64,000 nt of DNA from Pelodera strongyloides (lineage: Eukaryota > Nematoda > Chromadorea > Rhabditida > Rhabditidae): NCBI GenBank assembly GCA_036852015.1, contig JAANDG010000007.1:1-64000 (forward strand), given 5' to 3'. The notes under the pieces were generated by a model that saw nothing but the letters and a program-made list of their open reading frames with translations, was not told the DNA's origin and did not search any database. The position numbers were made by a program, and so were the translations under genes. Below, piece by piece: positions 10,460-21,399 of this stretch (position 1 is its first letter; the number at the start of each line of letters is the position of its first letter).

Positions 10460-13375
10460 TCAATTTCCGTTGACCAGAGCGATAAGTCCGTCTTTGTAAG
10501 CTCCGGAACAGTCTCCCTTGATCATGTCCACAAGAGAAATCTGAAAGGAATCAAGTTAGCAACATTTGAAGCAGCAACTCCAGGATTTCTATGAATACAG
10601 TTATTGAATCTAAAAGGGAGCTCCGGTTGCATATGTTAATAGATTGTTGATCTGTTGACTATTGTTTTATTGATTGTTTCATATTGTAGCTAAATGCCAG
10701 GAGAAGCTCTCCGTGTGGGGGTAACCAGTTCTCTTGAAAACTAATTGCGAGACCTCTAATGACGTTGACGGTTAAGTCAAAGTCAACTGCTCGTGAACAC
10801 TACCGAGCATACCCTGGACGCCCTAACGACGTACAGTGTAGTAGTTAGGAGTCTAATCAAGTGCTGCTTACCTTGTACAAATTCTGGAATGCACTTCTAA
10901 TATCGGCCATGTCGTACTCACATCGGGTGACGACTAGACGGATGAGGTCGTTATCATGGGTTCCGAGACCCTAGAAACAAGGAATTATTCCTGTTATTCC
11001 CTTGACATTAAAGCGGCTCGACATCCGATTTTGCACAGAATGGAAACCAATTTGAATATAATATATAACCGTACATTACTACACGGGATCATTTCTGTAG
11101 TTAGTATTGCTCTTCATAAATAAATATAAGAATACATTTCATGAACATCCCGCCATGTTTAAATTCAATGACTTAATTGCCTGCGTAACTATTCAGAATA
11201 AATACATTTGTTTGAAATGACTACCTTCATACTGGCGTGGAGTAGTGTGGCAAAGTATGCCGGCCTATTTCTGATGACTGAAATAACAGCCTGAAGTCCA
11301 TCACGGATATCTCCGGAGAATTCGGAATCTATTGCCTTTTCGATCGAATGCTTTGTGATCTGAAAATAAATTTGAAGAGTAGGGTTGGTTATTATACTGA
11401 TGCTGAGCTGTCAGTCAGTATTGTCAGTCTTTCGAAGAATTTCTTGTTGTGCTAAGCATTCCGATGAACCCTTCGAAGTTTATATTGTTCAATAGGCAAT
11501 AATCTAGTCTATATTCTGGTAACACAGTTCACATCCTTAGGGCGCGTTCGGGATTGAACCATGCTAATTTGTATGTACCATGCTAATTCATACTGTATTT
11601 TTTGTTTTCTCCAAGCATTAGAACGTTTCCAAAATGTCCGTCCCGAACGATGAATTTGCATGGTTTCCTTTCGGAAAATCAATCCCGAACGCTCCATAAA
11701 AGAATAAAATTGGGTCAAACATCTTTACGAAAAATGCTCACCTTTTGATACTCATCAAATACCATTCGCAGTTGTGCAAAGTTCTGTGATGCCAGAATTG
11801 CGTTGAATGAACTTTCGTCAGTGCCCAGGCGCCTCTCACCGGCGTTGTAAAGTTTGCGAGCGTCCTGTGAATATTTAAGATTTACTTTTTTAACAACAAA
11901 ATATCCAACATATAACGCAACGATAAAAGGCGATACGTCGGCCAATAAGAGTAAACCCAAAGCCAAAACTGAGGTACTTTTTCTCGAGCTTGCTACTTTT
12001 TTTAGGAACCAACTAAACAATAAAGTAATTATTTTACTTATACATACATGATTAGCCCTGGTTGGATCGGTGTAATTGCTTTCATCGCGACCGCCGGCAC
12101 ACAGAGAAATTAGAAGACGTTTGAAACATCCACTCGTCTCCCCAATCAGATCCTGCAATTTGGAAAAATAGAAATCACACTTTATCCACAAAATCGATTC
12201 AAATACTGACACCGAGCGAAAAAATGGTCCCTTCTAATTCAGGTGGCGCGTGAGCACAGCTATGGCGATCCTGCGGCGTACTGGTCGCGGTAAGACAGGG
12301 GCGCCGCTGGTGTGGGAACTCGAAACGCACACCTTTGGCACCCCCCGTACCCTGAGTTCTGCGCTCTGCGCCCCGTTGCGGCGCTATCTTTTTGGCGGCA
12401 ACCATTTGCATGAGGTTCCGCGCGTTGTAATCATAAACTAACAAAAAAAAATGCAAACCTTCTCCAGCGGACTCTTGTACATCATCTGGTACACATTTCT
12501 CAATTCATTGATCTGTGCATTGGTTCGCGAGGTCATTATTTCAATCAATACAGATTCCTTGGTTCCAAGACCCTGAAAGAAAAATAAGCATATGAAACAC
12601 TGGACCTTTAGTGCAACGGCTGTATTACGGTATGAGTAGCAAATCTTCCAAAGGTTTGGAGCATTTTACTCCTTCATCTGCTCGGGCTTGGAGCATAGAC
12701 GGTGCATAAACCACTACGTACCAATGATGATTAGGAGATTAGGTTGCCAAACATAGATTAGGATAGAAATAAATACGTTATAATTAAGCAATTAACTAAC
12801 AGCCATGGCCTTGTGCAATTAATGTGCGTCGTACTGGGCTGGAGGCTGCATCAGAGCAAGAATCAAGTCCTCGAAATCTCCAGAAAGTTCGCTCTTCAGG
12901 TCCTTGATCAAGTCCTTACCGTACATCACCTAGAAATTGCCAACAAATGAGTTATTGTATAGCCTTCACGGTCAGATCCATAAAATACATAGTTTTGTCA
13001 GGTTCACAAGCATATGCATTTTTTTTGCTGGTGGATAAGGTTGCCAAAAATTGATAGACATGCATATTTACTTCATGGGATCTTCCAAGCTAGACAAAAA
13101 AATATGTTATAACGAATGTAGATTGTAAATACTGCCCACATGCAATGGATTTCGCTGTTGTGTCTCATCCGTCTGTCGAATTAATAGTAATAATTCCACT
13201 ACCTTAAATGCTCTCGCGATCTCCTGCCTCTGGGTGTTGCTTCTCGCACAAAGAACGGCCACCACTTTAGCGTTGTTGCATCCGAGGCCCTTCATCGTCT
13301 TCCGGAGGGCTTCAGCGTCGGCGTTAGCGTTGAAGACGGGCTTGGGCCTGACCGACGGGGTTCCAATCATCATCA
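10460..13375 (-). pseudogene. Annexin copy A: four-repeat core, premature stop, no N-terminal exons
   Basis: Annexins are Ca2+-dependent phospholipid-binding proteins built of four repeats. Eight exons, all with AG/GT ends: 13203-13375, 12801-12929, 12459-12572, 12048-12152, 11742-11864, 11225-11359, 10872-10970, 10460-10540. They encode the repeat hallmarks [21 protein letters not shown] and GLGTHDN, and the end ...[12 protein letters not shown]. Exon 2 has an in-frame TAA at 12819-12821, where copy B reads Gln (D-A-H-stop against D-A-Q-Q). The Gly-Tyr-Pro exons of copy B lie beyond the duplication edge and have no counterpart here, and no start exon is visible. The intron at 11.5 kb carries a MITE that copy B lacks. 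I infer a segmental-duplication pseudogene, not a retrocopy, since all introns remain. Certainty is high for annexin identity and fairly high for loss of function. Confidence 0.88.
11540..11695. mobile_element. GGGCGCGTTCGGGATTG MITE in annexin A intron
   Basis: Left end GGGCGCGTTCGGGATTGA, right end TCAATCCCGAACGCTCC. The paralogous intron in copy B runs straight through ('cacatcctaaaagaat'), so this is a filled site against an empty site. The flanks show TA on both sides, giving a 2-3 bp TA-rich target duplication. That and the TIR fit PIF/Harbinger-like elements. It was inserted after the block duplication. Confidence 0.8.
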
Positions 13376-13849
13376 CTGAAATAAAGAAATATAGTATATT
13401 GATTTATGATGCAATTTAAACTAAATACAGTATATACAAAGTTCATCGAAGCCAGTGATGCGTTGTAGCGGTACGACACGTGGTTTATGACAAACGTATA
13501 CTAGACAACAGCATTCCCATGTACTTTATGCAAATTTTGTGTCAATATGTTTTGGGCATTTCTAGAACAGTTTCTAGAACTGTTTCTAGAACATTTTTTC
13601 ATAGTTCTTAGGATTAGTGCCGAGGCAGCATTTTCAAATATTGGGAAAAAAAATCAACTCTATTGCTGTAGTAATTGGTTTTATAGTGCTCTCTGAACAA
13701 AACTAGGTAATCAATTACAGTTATGAATACGTAGAGCATTGTGAACCGTAAATCCTTAGAGAGATTGAGAGAGACAATAAAAGAAGTCAAGAGAAAGAAA
13801 GAGTATGAAATAGAGGAGTAAGAAAAGAAAGAAGCATCAGTTTGCACAT

Positions 13850-13970
13850 TTACACATGCTAATACAATTACACATACACATGCATTACACATGCATATGC
13901 ATAATAATACACATGCACACATGCACATGCACATACACATGCACATGCATTTACACATGCATTTACAATA
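13850..13970. repeat. ACACATGC microsatellite
   Basis: Imperfect tandem of acacatgc/acatgcat units. The homologous stretch near 51.34 kb in the other block has only one short unit, so the repeat expanded after duplication. The long Cys-Met-Cys-Val frames read across it on the minus strand are artefacts. Confidence 0.75.
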
Positions 13971-14739
13971 ATATAAATATATATTAGACAGCCTACACCG
14001 ATGGTGTCCTTAGTAAATATACTTTCCTCTAATATAATATTAGATTTATGTTTTAGATGTATTAAACAGTAAGCCTCACAAGGAAGTTTAGATGGCGGAA
14101 ACAAACCGTTCAAACAATCATCTGTGGAGTCAAGGTAAACCTTCGATAGTTGTTCCGAGAATTATGTTTTTTTTTGCGACGGAACATTATACACACTATA
14201 CATAGTATAGCGGTATAACGTTGACTTTTCATACCATGGTCTCAAAATTACCACATACAACTATTGGCTTCACACGAGCATGAACAATTATCGTGAATTG
14301 TATGTGTACGTAATAAATTATTTAATTATTTATTATTTATGAACATGGACTGCGAATTCTCACAGAAAACTAAAGACTTTCTTAGATACAAACAATCTTC
14401 CACAGACAAATAATATGATGGTAGATCGGCAAAAGAACTTATTCATAAGAGTGACTATTTGATAAAGAACTGAGGCAAACACTACGATTTCAATGCAAAA
14501 CAAAACTTTTGAGTAAGCGATTAGCGAAAGTGGGAAAACTCAGTTCACTTCGTGTTAGATGGCCACTTACATAGCTTCAATATATATCAGGAACAGAGAA
14601 GATGACCAACTAGCATTGCTATGATTGGAGTATCTCATAAAACATTACATAAAATTCGGCTGACAGACTAATAACTATCAATTGGGATCGTGATTTAGAT
14701 ATTCTTATACCAATAATAGGCTCCTAGAGATATAACAAC

Positions 14740-16207
14740 TCAGTTTCCGCGTCCCCGCGCTTCTCTCCCTCTCCCGCGCCCCCTACCGCGTCCGCGCCCG
14801 CGTCCACGAGCCACTGGAACTTGCCGCGCATTAGCCGCGTTTCCGTCTTTCACGGCAGCCATTGACTTTTCACCAGTTTTATTTCCTGTAGACGGCTTCT
14901 TTTCCTGCAAGTACGCTCCCTTGAAACTAATCAATTTATTGAGGCCCGAGGTAATTATCACAATAATATGCCCAAAGCAATCCGTAAACACTACAGTACA
15001 ACGTGTTGAGTTGAAACATCTTAGTATATTTGTAATAATTCTTTACCTGTTTGGCATTGGATACTGTATTTTTGGGGCCCGCATTTCTCTTTTCAGTCGC
15101 CTTTGCCTTTGTATTAGATACCTAAAGTAACTGTTCAAAACACCAAGACAATCAACCCTACAATAATGAGTGAATCAATCTTAATTCCAACAGTAACGCG
15201 CCGGAGATGTTTAATTGGAATGCAGAGTTGTTCAGCTGGAAGCGTGCGCATCTTTGAAAGTCTTATCGAGTTCTTTACATTTTTACCCTTTTAAAAGTCT
15301 TATCAAGTGCTTTACCTTTTTGGCCTTGGATACTGTATTTTTGGGGCCGTATTTCCATTTCCACTTTGATTTTTCGCCTTTGACTCAGCGGATATCGTAG
15401 ACTAAAATAAATATCTTTCAAGCTAGGCAACTCATCAAGTCACCACCTTTATTCTAATTGCAAGGTAACGCGTCAATTATATTCCATGCAGGGTTGTTCA
15501 ACTAGAAGCAGTGAGTATATTAGACAATTATTTTGATCAATATCACCTGTTTGGACTTGGCCACAATATTTTGGTTGCCGACATTGCCTTTTTCAGTTGA
15601 CTTTTTTGCCGTGTTGCAATTAGTGGATATCGATACCTGAAATAAACAGTCATTTCTATCTAGACAAAACAAAAAATTACTGAATTTATGCATATTTCCC
15701 AGCGCACCTCCGTTAGTAATGCTCAGTTGATATATATGATCGTGTAAAAAAACATTTCACAGGAAAACTGGATGGTTGCGTAAACCACAGGGCAGGTAAA
15801 CACGTCGTTCGCCGGTCACCAAATGGTTTTCCTCAAAAAGCGCCGTTTGCTGACTGGGAGGTGACCGTTTGTTCACCATATGGTGACCAGATCACTACTT
15901 GGAGTTCAAGTGGTCACCAAATGGCATGGCCCACGAAAAAAACCAGAACCGCCACCAAATGTAGTTCTCGTTTCCCATGTTGAGGTGGTTACCTTTTTTC
16001 CCTTTGCTGCCGTCGTTCGGGTTTTCGGCGTTTTAGTATTGGACGTCTTCGCACCCTTCTTTCGACTCGCTTTGGCAGCGGATCTCTTAGCGATTCTCTC
16101 CCATTTTGTCTTCAGAGTTTTCCCACTGGCTACCCTTGCTATCACATAATTCAGCACTGGATCCTCCGCTTCTTTTTTCTCCGCTTCTCTAGACGAATTG
16201 AGACACC
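14740..16207 (-). CDS. Lys-rich protein with C-terminal Arg-Gly repeat (3' exons)
   Basis: Five exons in order on the minus strand: 15993-16207, 15547-15636, 15316-15401, 15047-15121 and the last, 14740-14904, ending in TGA. The first has a mixed segment (DPVLNYVIARVASGK) and then a basic Lys/Ala/Thr tail like histone H1 or HMG tails. The three small middle exons are repeats of one unit (V-S-x-x-T...K-N-T-V-S-x-A-K-Q). The last exon ends in about ten Arg-Gly pairs, an RG/RGG-type nucleic-acid-binding tail. The 86-nt exon is not a multiple of three; against its sister exon it lacks one G in the GGGCCCC run, so including it shifts the frame. It is either skipped or a lesion. The 5' exons were not found. 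A nuclear or RNA-binding role is inferred from composition only. Confidence 0.5.
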
Positions 16208-16289
16208 CTGCAAGCAATTGGAGTACAGACTATTGTTGTGACTACTTCAAACCGGGCATCATCGTGACGATTTATATCGTTTCGATATC

Positions 16290-16418
16290 AGACACGCAGT
16301 CGGTACCAGACATGCATTTACAAGTAAACCGCAAAATTTCTTAATTCTCGCGGCCCTCTGGAAGAAGCATTTTGGTAGAATTAGCGCTTTTCCCACTAGT
16401 CGGTCATCATAAAAAAAA

Positions 16419-16463
<45 letters not shown>

Positions 16464-16870
16464 AAAAACAAGAAAAAAATAAAAAATTGCATGCAACAGC
16501 CTTCCCAGTCCGCTACCAAATGGGAAACCGCGACACGCGACGCGCCTCCTACCAGTACACCAAAATTAGCGCTTTTTTCCCACGGGTAGGTCATTATCAA
16601 CTGGTTCGGCCTACCAGTGACGCGAGAATACGGGCAGGAAACAACAAATGGTGTTATAAATGGCCTACCTCCACCCCATACATAGAGGTATCCAAAGGTT
16701 AAGCAGAACCAGGAAGCGTGGAAGGTTAGTGCTGTCCAAGAATGATGGTCAAATACGCTGCAATGCATGGATTCATATAAAAGATAAACAAAAAATAAAA
16801 GAACTTTTACGCTTCAAGCGTGTACCTTTATTGGAAAGTAAGGATATAATATAGTACCGCACATTTAAAG
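16290..16870. repeat. Interspersed repeat, related to 24960-25340
   Basis: Segments such as 'ggaagaagcattttggtaga', 'accccatacatagaggtatc' and 'cttcaagcgtgtaccttta' recur in the same order at 24.97-25.34 kb, where the AT tract is missing. I recognise no coding product. Confidence 0.55.
16423..16461. repeat. (AT)n microsatellite
   Basis: About 35 bases of near-pure AT dinucleotide, next to a repeat segment (16.3-16.85 kb) that recurs at 24.97-25.34 kb. Confidence 0.8.
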
Positions 16871-17529
16871 CGCGAGGCACACGAGAAAAAAGTTTTCCTC
16901 AATTTATTTGTACAGAATGTCCGAAATGTCAGAAATATTACTGTGAAAACCGCAATGCGTGAAGCCTAGAACTCACTGAGTTATTCTTCGGCAAACAGCT
17001 CGGCCAGGTACCGTAGCCAGAAATAAGTTTTGCGCTTTTAGAGTATTACTGTATTGGAAACGTTTCTTTATGAACGTAGGAATGGTCTTTACTCGTTTGA
17101 CCATTACTATATAAAGGTTTATTGAGGATATGCAATTAACACATCTCAAAAGGTGACCCTAAGATATTATGTAGAGAAAGAATGCAAATGAAAGGATATC
17201 AAACTTGAAAACGAATTTTGAAGTAGCTGACTGCGGCACCTGGCCGAACTGTTTGACGGTGAATAACTCTGTGAGTTCTAGGCTTCAAGCAATACGGTTT
17301 TCACGGTAATATGCCGGACATTCTGTACAAATACATTGAGGACAACTTTCTTCTCGTGGGCTCTCTCTGCCTTCTCTCTGCCTATCTCTCTAGCTCTCTG
17401 CCTTACATATGGGCACTTTCAACTTTCAATACAACATTTGCATGGTACGATTGATCACATCGAAAATCCAGTCTCAAATTATACCATTATACGTTTGCAC
17501 AATCATAAGTGACTTTGTTGGCGTGTAAA

Positions 17530-18050
17530 GTTGAGAGGGCAAGAAAGTGGGGTAAGCGACATGTTTCAAAGAGGAGAGGGAAAGAGGAAAGAGTGAGAGA
17601 GTTAAAGAGAGAGAGAGTGAGAGATAGAGAGAGAGAGAGCGAGAGAGAGAAAGAGAGTGCGGAAGAAGAGATTACAGAAAGCGGAGAGAGAAAAAGAGGC
17701 GGGAGAAAGAGAGTAGAGAGAAAGACAGAGGCGAGAGAGAAAGAGTGGACAGAGTAAGAGGAGAGAGGGAAAGGGAGAGAGAAAAAGGAGGAAGACAGGA
17801 AAGAGACAGAGACGAAGAGGAGAGAGATAAAGAGGAGATAGAGAAAGAGCAGAGTACGAGAGAGTGACAGAGAGAAAAAGGAGCGAGGGAGAAAGGGAGA
17901 AAAGCGTCGGCTGGAATAGGAAATACCATATCTTCGAGGAGCAGCGTGAGGCATTACAGAGGGGGAATATAAACAAGAGTGAAAGACAGACAGAAAAGAG
18001 GAATAACGAAGGAAAGAGAATCCGAGGAAAGAGAGAGCGAGAATGAAAAA
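17530..18050 (+). repeat. Long homopurine GA tract
   Basis: About 500 bases of almost pure purine on the plus strand (gagagaga, aaagag, ggaaag). Long polypurine runs can form triplex (H-DNA) structures; that is known for mirror-symmetric GA tracts and only inferred here. The left flank ('catggtacgatt', 'gactttgttggcgtg') recurs at 26.46-26.55 kb, which also runs into a shorter GA tract. The tract therefore looks like the tail of an interspersed element. The Ser/Leu-rich frames on the minus strand are artefacts. Confidence 0.85.
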
Positions 18051-18071
18051 CCGGATTGAGAGAGAAAATTA

Positions 18072-21000
18072 TTATACCAACCGCATTGACTCGACCCAGT
18101 AGTCAAAATCCCAGTAGCGGTCACTCAAATGAAGCGAATTCATTGTGCCCAATATCCTGTAATTTTTTTTTTTGCTTTTAAACTTCAAGTTCACCTAAAT
18201 AAGGAAACAACACAATGAATGAAATGTGAGAGCTCGTTTCTGACGCATAGGAAGAATTAGGAACGAATGTTGACGGTACATGAAATATATGGCTTGTGAA
18301 TATACTTACGAAGCCGTATAACACATGTATTCCCAAGATTTGTGGCTCCATCCAAGGTCTTTCATCATTTTATTGTACAACACCGTGCTATTTTCAGAAT
18401 CACATTGACCATTAAAACACATTTCGCACTGTTCTCTGATTTGAACGAACCATGGTGCGTTCGTGAGCATGCCCTGCAATTATTAAATTAAAGATAGGAG
18501 TGTCCCGGTGGCACGGAGGAGTGCTACAATCCGCGCACGACTACTAAGGTTCTTCCACATAATCAATGGGTGGCCAACCCCGATCCAACCTTCAAATCTA
18601 GAGAATGCACACGTGTGATGAACTTATGAATAAAAATTGCAAATCCATACATGCTCATGAGTATGCGAATTTGCTTACAATTAGTCTATCGTTTCGTATT
18701 ACGCGATCGTTAAGATGATGTTTTGTAATTGAAAATTTTCCACATTTCTTTGATATCTGATTTACAGAATGCAGACAAGATGTGCTTAATTATTGTAGAT
18801 AACAACCTCTCTCATGTTCTCCCTCAACCAAACGTCCGCACAAATTCCGTTAGTGTTCTTCTGTAGAGTCCAACTCACTGCTGTCGACCAGTTTGAAAAG
18901 GCGGTCCGAGATATAAAGGGACAGTTACCGCACGGAGCGCAGAAACTAAGTACCCACTAAAAGAAAGCAGAACCATTTAATAGCGAAGCAATATTGAAGC
19001 GCTCGCTCTCTCACTAGTTTCAACGTGAACCTCCGCGCCATCGCTACGCATAAAGCCACTGAGGCTCTGCGCACCCTCTCTCGTTTGCTCGGCGCACTTG
19101 TGGCGCACATACTGAGCCTTACCAAGGCGTGGGCCGCAGCGCAGAATTGAACACATGTGGCTCACAAGTGCCCGCGTACTCTAAGGGGAGGGGTGCGTCG
19201 CGCCACTGTGATGGAAGTTTTGCATGTGCCCGCCTACCGAGCGGTTGCCTCGCGGTACGCTCAGGCAACTTTACTGATATGGAGCGTACAATAGTCTCGC
19301 ACCACATGGCGCACGATGGAATATACCCAGAACTCTCAAAATTTCATTCTATTATAACTTACGTCACAATCGTCAGGATAACTTTCTTCCGTCTCCATGT
19401 ACTTATACAATCGGTCGACAATCTAAATTCTTACGCGTAATTACCACAATGGTCGCATTCTCTAAAGTGGTAAAGTATCTCTGGTTATGACTCGGTTTAC
19501 TGTTTCCTAATAAACATAAACGTAGTGGAACATACGTGCGGAAAATTAGTACAGTCGAGTTTGAGCTCCTTATTGCTCATTAAATCCTTCACTCCCGTTA
19601 TCAGGAATTCCTATAAAAGAAACTTTCAAAACATAAGGATAATCCTATGTTAGTTTAGAGAGACATAGGAATTGGTTATTCGTAAATTTACATTTTGTGT
19701 TTCTTACGAAGAGAAGGTTACAGGTAGAGAGGCAGAGCGTACGAAACGGTGTGCGAGTGGGCGAAAGGTATTCTCCAATGGTAGAATTGAAGAACACTAA
19801 CCCCTGGATTGAAGAACACTACCCCTTTTTGAAAAATATTGTCCCATGCAAAATAATACCCCCATTTTACAAAATACTACCCCCATGTCTTTACAAAATA
19901 CTACCCCTTTCTAGTGTGTAGTGTTATTCAATTGGTGGGGTAGTGTTATTCAATAGGTGGGGCAGTCGGGTAGTGTTATTCAATTGGTGGGGCAGTCGGG
20001 TAGTCATATTCAATGGTGGGGGTAGTCATATTCAATGGTGGGATAGTCATATTCAATTGGTGGGGGTAGTATTTTGTAATTTTTCCCATGGGGTAGTAAA
20101 AACCAATGGGTGGGGGTAATATTTTGTAAGAAGGGGGTAGTATTTTCACATGTAGGGGGTAGCGTAATTCAAGATTACCTAGGATTTGAAGATCACTACC
20201 CCACCATTGAAGAACACTACCCCTCTATAGAAGAACACTACCCCACCATTGAAGAACACTACCCCTCTATAGAAGAACACTACCCCACACCATTGAAGAA
20301 CACTACCCCTTTCTTACAATTTACTACCCCCCCCCCTTGACTGGGGTGATAAAATGGCAAAAGGGGAAGTGTTCTTCAATGGTGTGGGTAGTACTTGCAT
20401 GTTACAAAATGCTACCCCCATACATTTGGGGTAGTATATTTCAAATTTGGGTAGTATTCTTCAGTGGGGTAGTATTCTTCAATCTTACCTTCTCCAATTC
20501 CGCCCATGAGGGGCAATGCCTATAGGGTAGCCCATTTCATATTTTCTGCGAGCCGCTTCTTTATGAGTCATGGGACACAAAGAGTTAAATGTTAATAACT
20601 CACCCAATCATCCGAATACTGAAGTTGTGGGAGCACAATCTTGTTATCTTTACATGCAATTGTTTTGGAAGCGTTGTACTGGTCCTGCTTAAGCATTACA
20701 CCGACAAGCTTCTTTTCGGTGAGTTTATCGAACTGGGCCGTCGGGTTGCATCTGGGATCTGCAAGAGCAACTTGTCGTGATCGGCCTTAGAAAAGCATTC
20801 CTATTTACTACCGAACCGTCTGTACCACATCGATGTTAGATCCTAGTATACTGTGACATGCAGACCGGAATGCCAAATCCTCTCAAATTCGCTTGCTACA
20901 GTTAAAATGCGGACACTTTGTCGCAATTGCGCTTGCACAGAGCGTCGCAGGGCCATGAATATGTAACTGCTAACAATAAGTGCCGCAACATTCCTACTGT

Positions 21001-21103
21001 ATATCAAACCTGAAATAGCAAAGAACCTACCGAAATAACCAGATGTTGCAAGAAGTTCCCTACACAGAAACAACAGAAGCAGCAGCCGCACTCCAATAAG
21101 CAT
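18072..21103 (-). CDS. Q1: secreted Cys-rich protein, seven exons, intact
   Basis: Exons: 21031-21103, 20604-20758, 19536-19610, 19363-19422, 18807-18956, 18310-18473, 18072-18156. They join in frame to 253 residues ending ...VESMRLV-stop. Exon 1 is a signal peptide (MLIGVRLLLLLFLCRELLA), so the product is probably exported. The mature part has 12 Cys: two in exon 2 (D-P-R-C; A-C-K), one in exon 3, one in exon 4, four in exon 5 (C-A-P-C-G-N-C... and I-C-A-D) and four in exon 6 (C-E-M-C...Q-C...M-C). Intron phases are 1-0-0-0-0-2. An even Cys count suggests disulfides. A tandem paralogue, Q2, lies downstream in the same orientation, and the P genes share the architecture. Intron 2 holds the TACCCC minisatellite. 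I do not recognise the family; a secreted effector, venom or cuticle-type protein cannot be told apart from sequence alone. Confidence 0.75.
19780..20490. repeat. TACCCC strand-switching minisatellite in Q1 intron 2
   Basis: Units such as 'gaagaacactacccc' and 'tactacccc' are C-rich on the plus strand at 19.79-19.91 and 20.20-20.33 kb. They are G-rich ('ggggtagtgttattcaat') at 19.92-20.16 and 20.34-20.48 kb. The array therefore flips strand at least three times and could form cruciforms. The same repeat occurs in Q2 intron 3. Confidence 0.88.
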
Positions 21104-21399
21104 CTAAAAAATCTATATTACACTGAATATCTATGCTACAAATCTGTATTACAGTGCTTACAGAAATCGAGTAAGCCGATAAAAAAATTCTCGGAATGGT
21201 AACGATTAACGATATCAAAAGAGCCAGACAACTTTTTTTAAGACTATACTGCTTCGTCTTTCATATTCACACAAATTTTTCATTCAAAGTGCTATGTTAA
21301 TTAGATGTTGCTTATATTTCAAGGATGCGTTACCAAGTTCTATCAAGAATAAGACAATGCGTTCCATAAATATAAGCAAACCCAACAAATGTGTGTATT

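Noticed and set aside
13614..14113. Cys-Met-rich minus-strand frames
   Set aside because: They are translations of the ACACATGC microsatellite; the repeat unit alone produces the pattern.
14740..16207. 5' exons of annexin copy A
   Set aside because: The last RG-rich exon ends in its own stop codon, so it is a separate gene.
17487..17976. Ser/Leu-rich minus-strand frames of up to 155 codons
   Set aside because: They are pyrimidine-strand readings of the GA tract with no splice or family support.
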